DNA of 64,000 bases, taken from contig OY781921.1 in assembly GCA_963677245.1 (NCBI GenBank), positions 744,001 to 808,000 of the forward strand, in the 5' to 3' direction. Of the stretch, positions 63,838-64,000 are shown in pieces. The DNA comes from Saccharicrinis sp963677245. Lineage in GTDB: Bacteria; Bacteroidota; Bacteroidia; Bacteroidales; Marinilabiliaceae. A program made the translations under genes and the position numbers. Within the stretch, counting starts at the first letter, position 1, and the number at the start of each line of letters is the position of its first letter. Below the pieces are notes generated by a model. It was not told where the DNA came from, did no database searches, and saw nothing but the letters and a program-made list of their open reading frames with translations.

Positions 63838-64000
63838 ATGGCAAGCCAAATTCACAGAGAAATAACCCCTTTAAAAGAAAACGATTGCTTTTTGGTTTTT
63901 GACCGGGAAAGAACGGCTTTTACATATCCTATTCATTTTCATCCTGAATTTGAAATTAACTTTATTCAAAACGCAAAAGGAGGAAAACGCATTATTGGAG
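63838..64000 (+). CDS. AraC-type transcription regulator, N-terminal part (partial)
   Basis: The frame starts at ATG 63838 and runs off the window. The 54 visible residues include YPIHFHPEFEINFIQNAKG, which is the cupin-like sensor start of AraC-family regulators. The DNA-binding half is not visible. Its divergent position suggests that it controls the mannan locus. Confidence 0.75.
   Translation, partial: MASQIHREITPLKENDCFLVFDRERTAFTYPIHFHPEFEINFIQNAKGGKRIIG

Overview
This window is AT-rich chromosomal DNA from a member of the Bacteroidota, probably a polysaccharide-degrading, perhaps marine, Marinilabiliales-type bacterium (the order is an inference). The phylum call rests on a SusC/SusD pair, lipoproteins with Bacteroidota-style signal peptides, surface glycan-binding proteins with IPT folds, a DUF6266 protein and weak Shine-Dalgarno signals. 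I recognised no rRNA, tRNA, CRISPR array or insertion sequence.

Left part, about 1-35,500: a long defence and accessory island. It opens with the 3' end of a type III-like restriction helicase. Then come DUF4062, AlbA_2/ATPase, PD-(D/E)XK and DUF262/DUF1524 (GmrSD-like) genes and a prokaryotic Argonaute whose PIWI catalytic positions look lost. The next five genes are closely packed: a radical SAM enzyme, a membrane-anchored protein of unknown function and a TrpXYZ-like ABC importer (lipoprotein, permease, ATPase). This is the best candidate for an undescribed system. A G+C-richer, apparently non-coding block of about 1.3 kb with a large imperfect hairpin follows. Beyond it lie a DUF6266 gene, an AbiEii-type nucleotidyltransferase/HigA-like toxin-antitoxin pair, a helical protein beside degenerate 21-22 bp tandem repeats, and a type I restriction-modification locus. 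In that locus a GxxExxY gene and mcrBC sit between hsdS and hsdR, with direct repeats marking past rearrangement. A putative secreted/outer-membrane operon (28,610-32,567) faces a convergent gene for a trypsin-like protease fused to a DNA/RNA non-specific nuclease. A lone WYL C-terminal fragment suggests insertion or deletion at this edge.

Middle, about 35,500-42,400: a tripartite hipB-hipS-hipT kinase toxin operon, with three near-identical inverted repeats spaced exactly 40 bp apart in front of it. Then a LexA/CI-like S24 repressor diverges from dinB and a dnaE-type polymerase. A perfect 17-bp palindrome between the divergent genes is the likely operator. This reads as a damage-inducible mutagenesis module.

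Right part, about 42,400-64,000: one coherent polysaccharide utilization locus for (galacto/gluco)mannan, all on the minus strand, with an AraC-type regulator diverging at the right edge. In transcription order: GH130 mannosylglucose phosphorylase, GPH sugar transporter, GH2 beta-mannosidase, SusC, SusD, two IPT-type glycan-binding lipoproteins, GH26 mannanase, cellobiose/mannobiose 2-epimerase, SASA-type esterase, GH27 alpha-galactosidase and GH9 glucanase. The logic is: surface cleavage and deacetylation, SusCD import, periplasmic trimming, transport of mannobiose inward, epimerisation to mannosyl-glucose and phosphorolysis to mannose-1-phosphate plus glucose.
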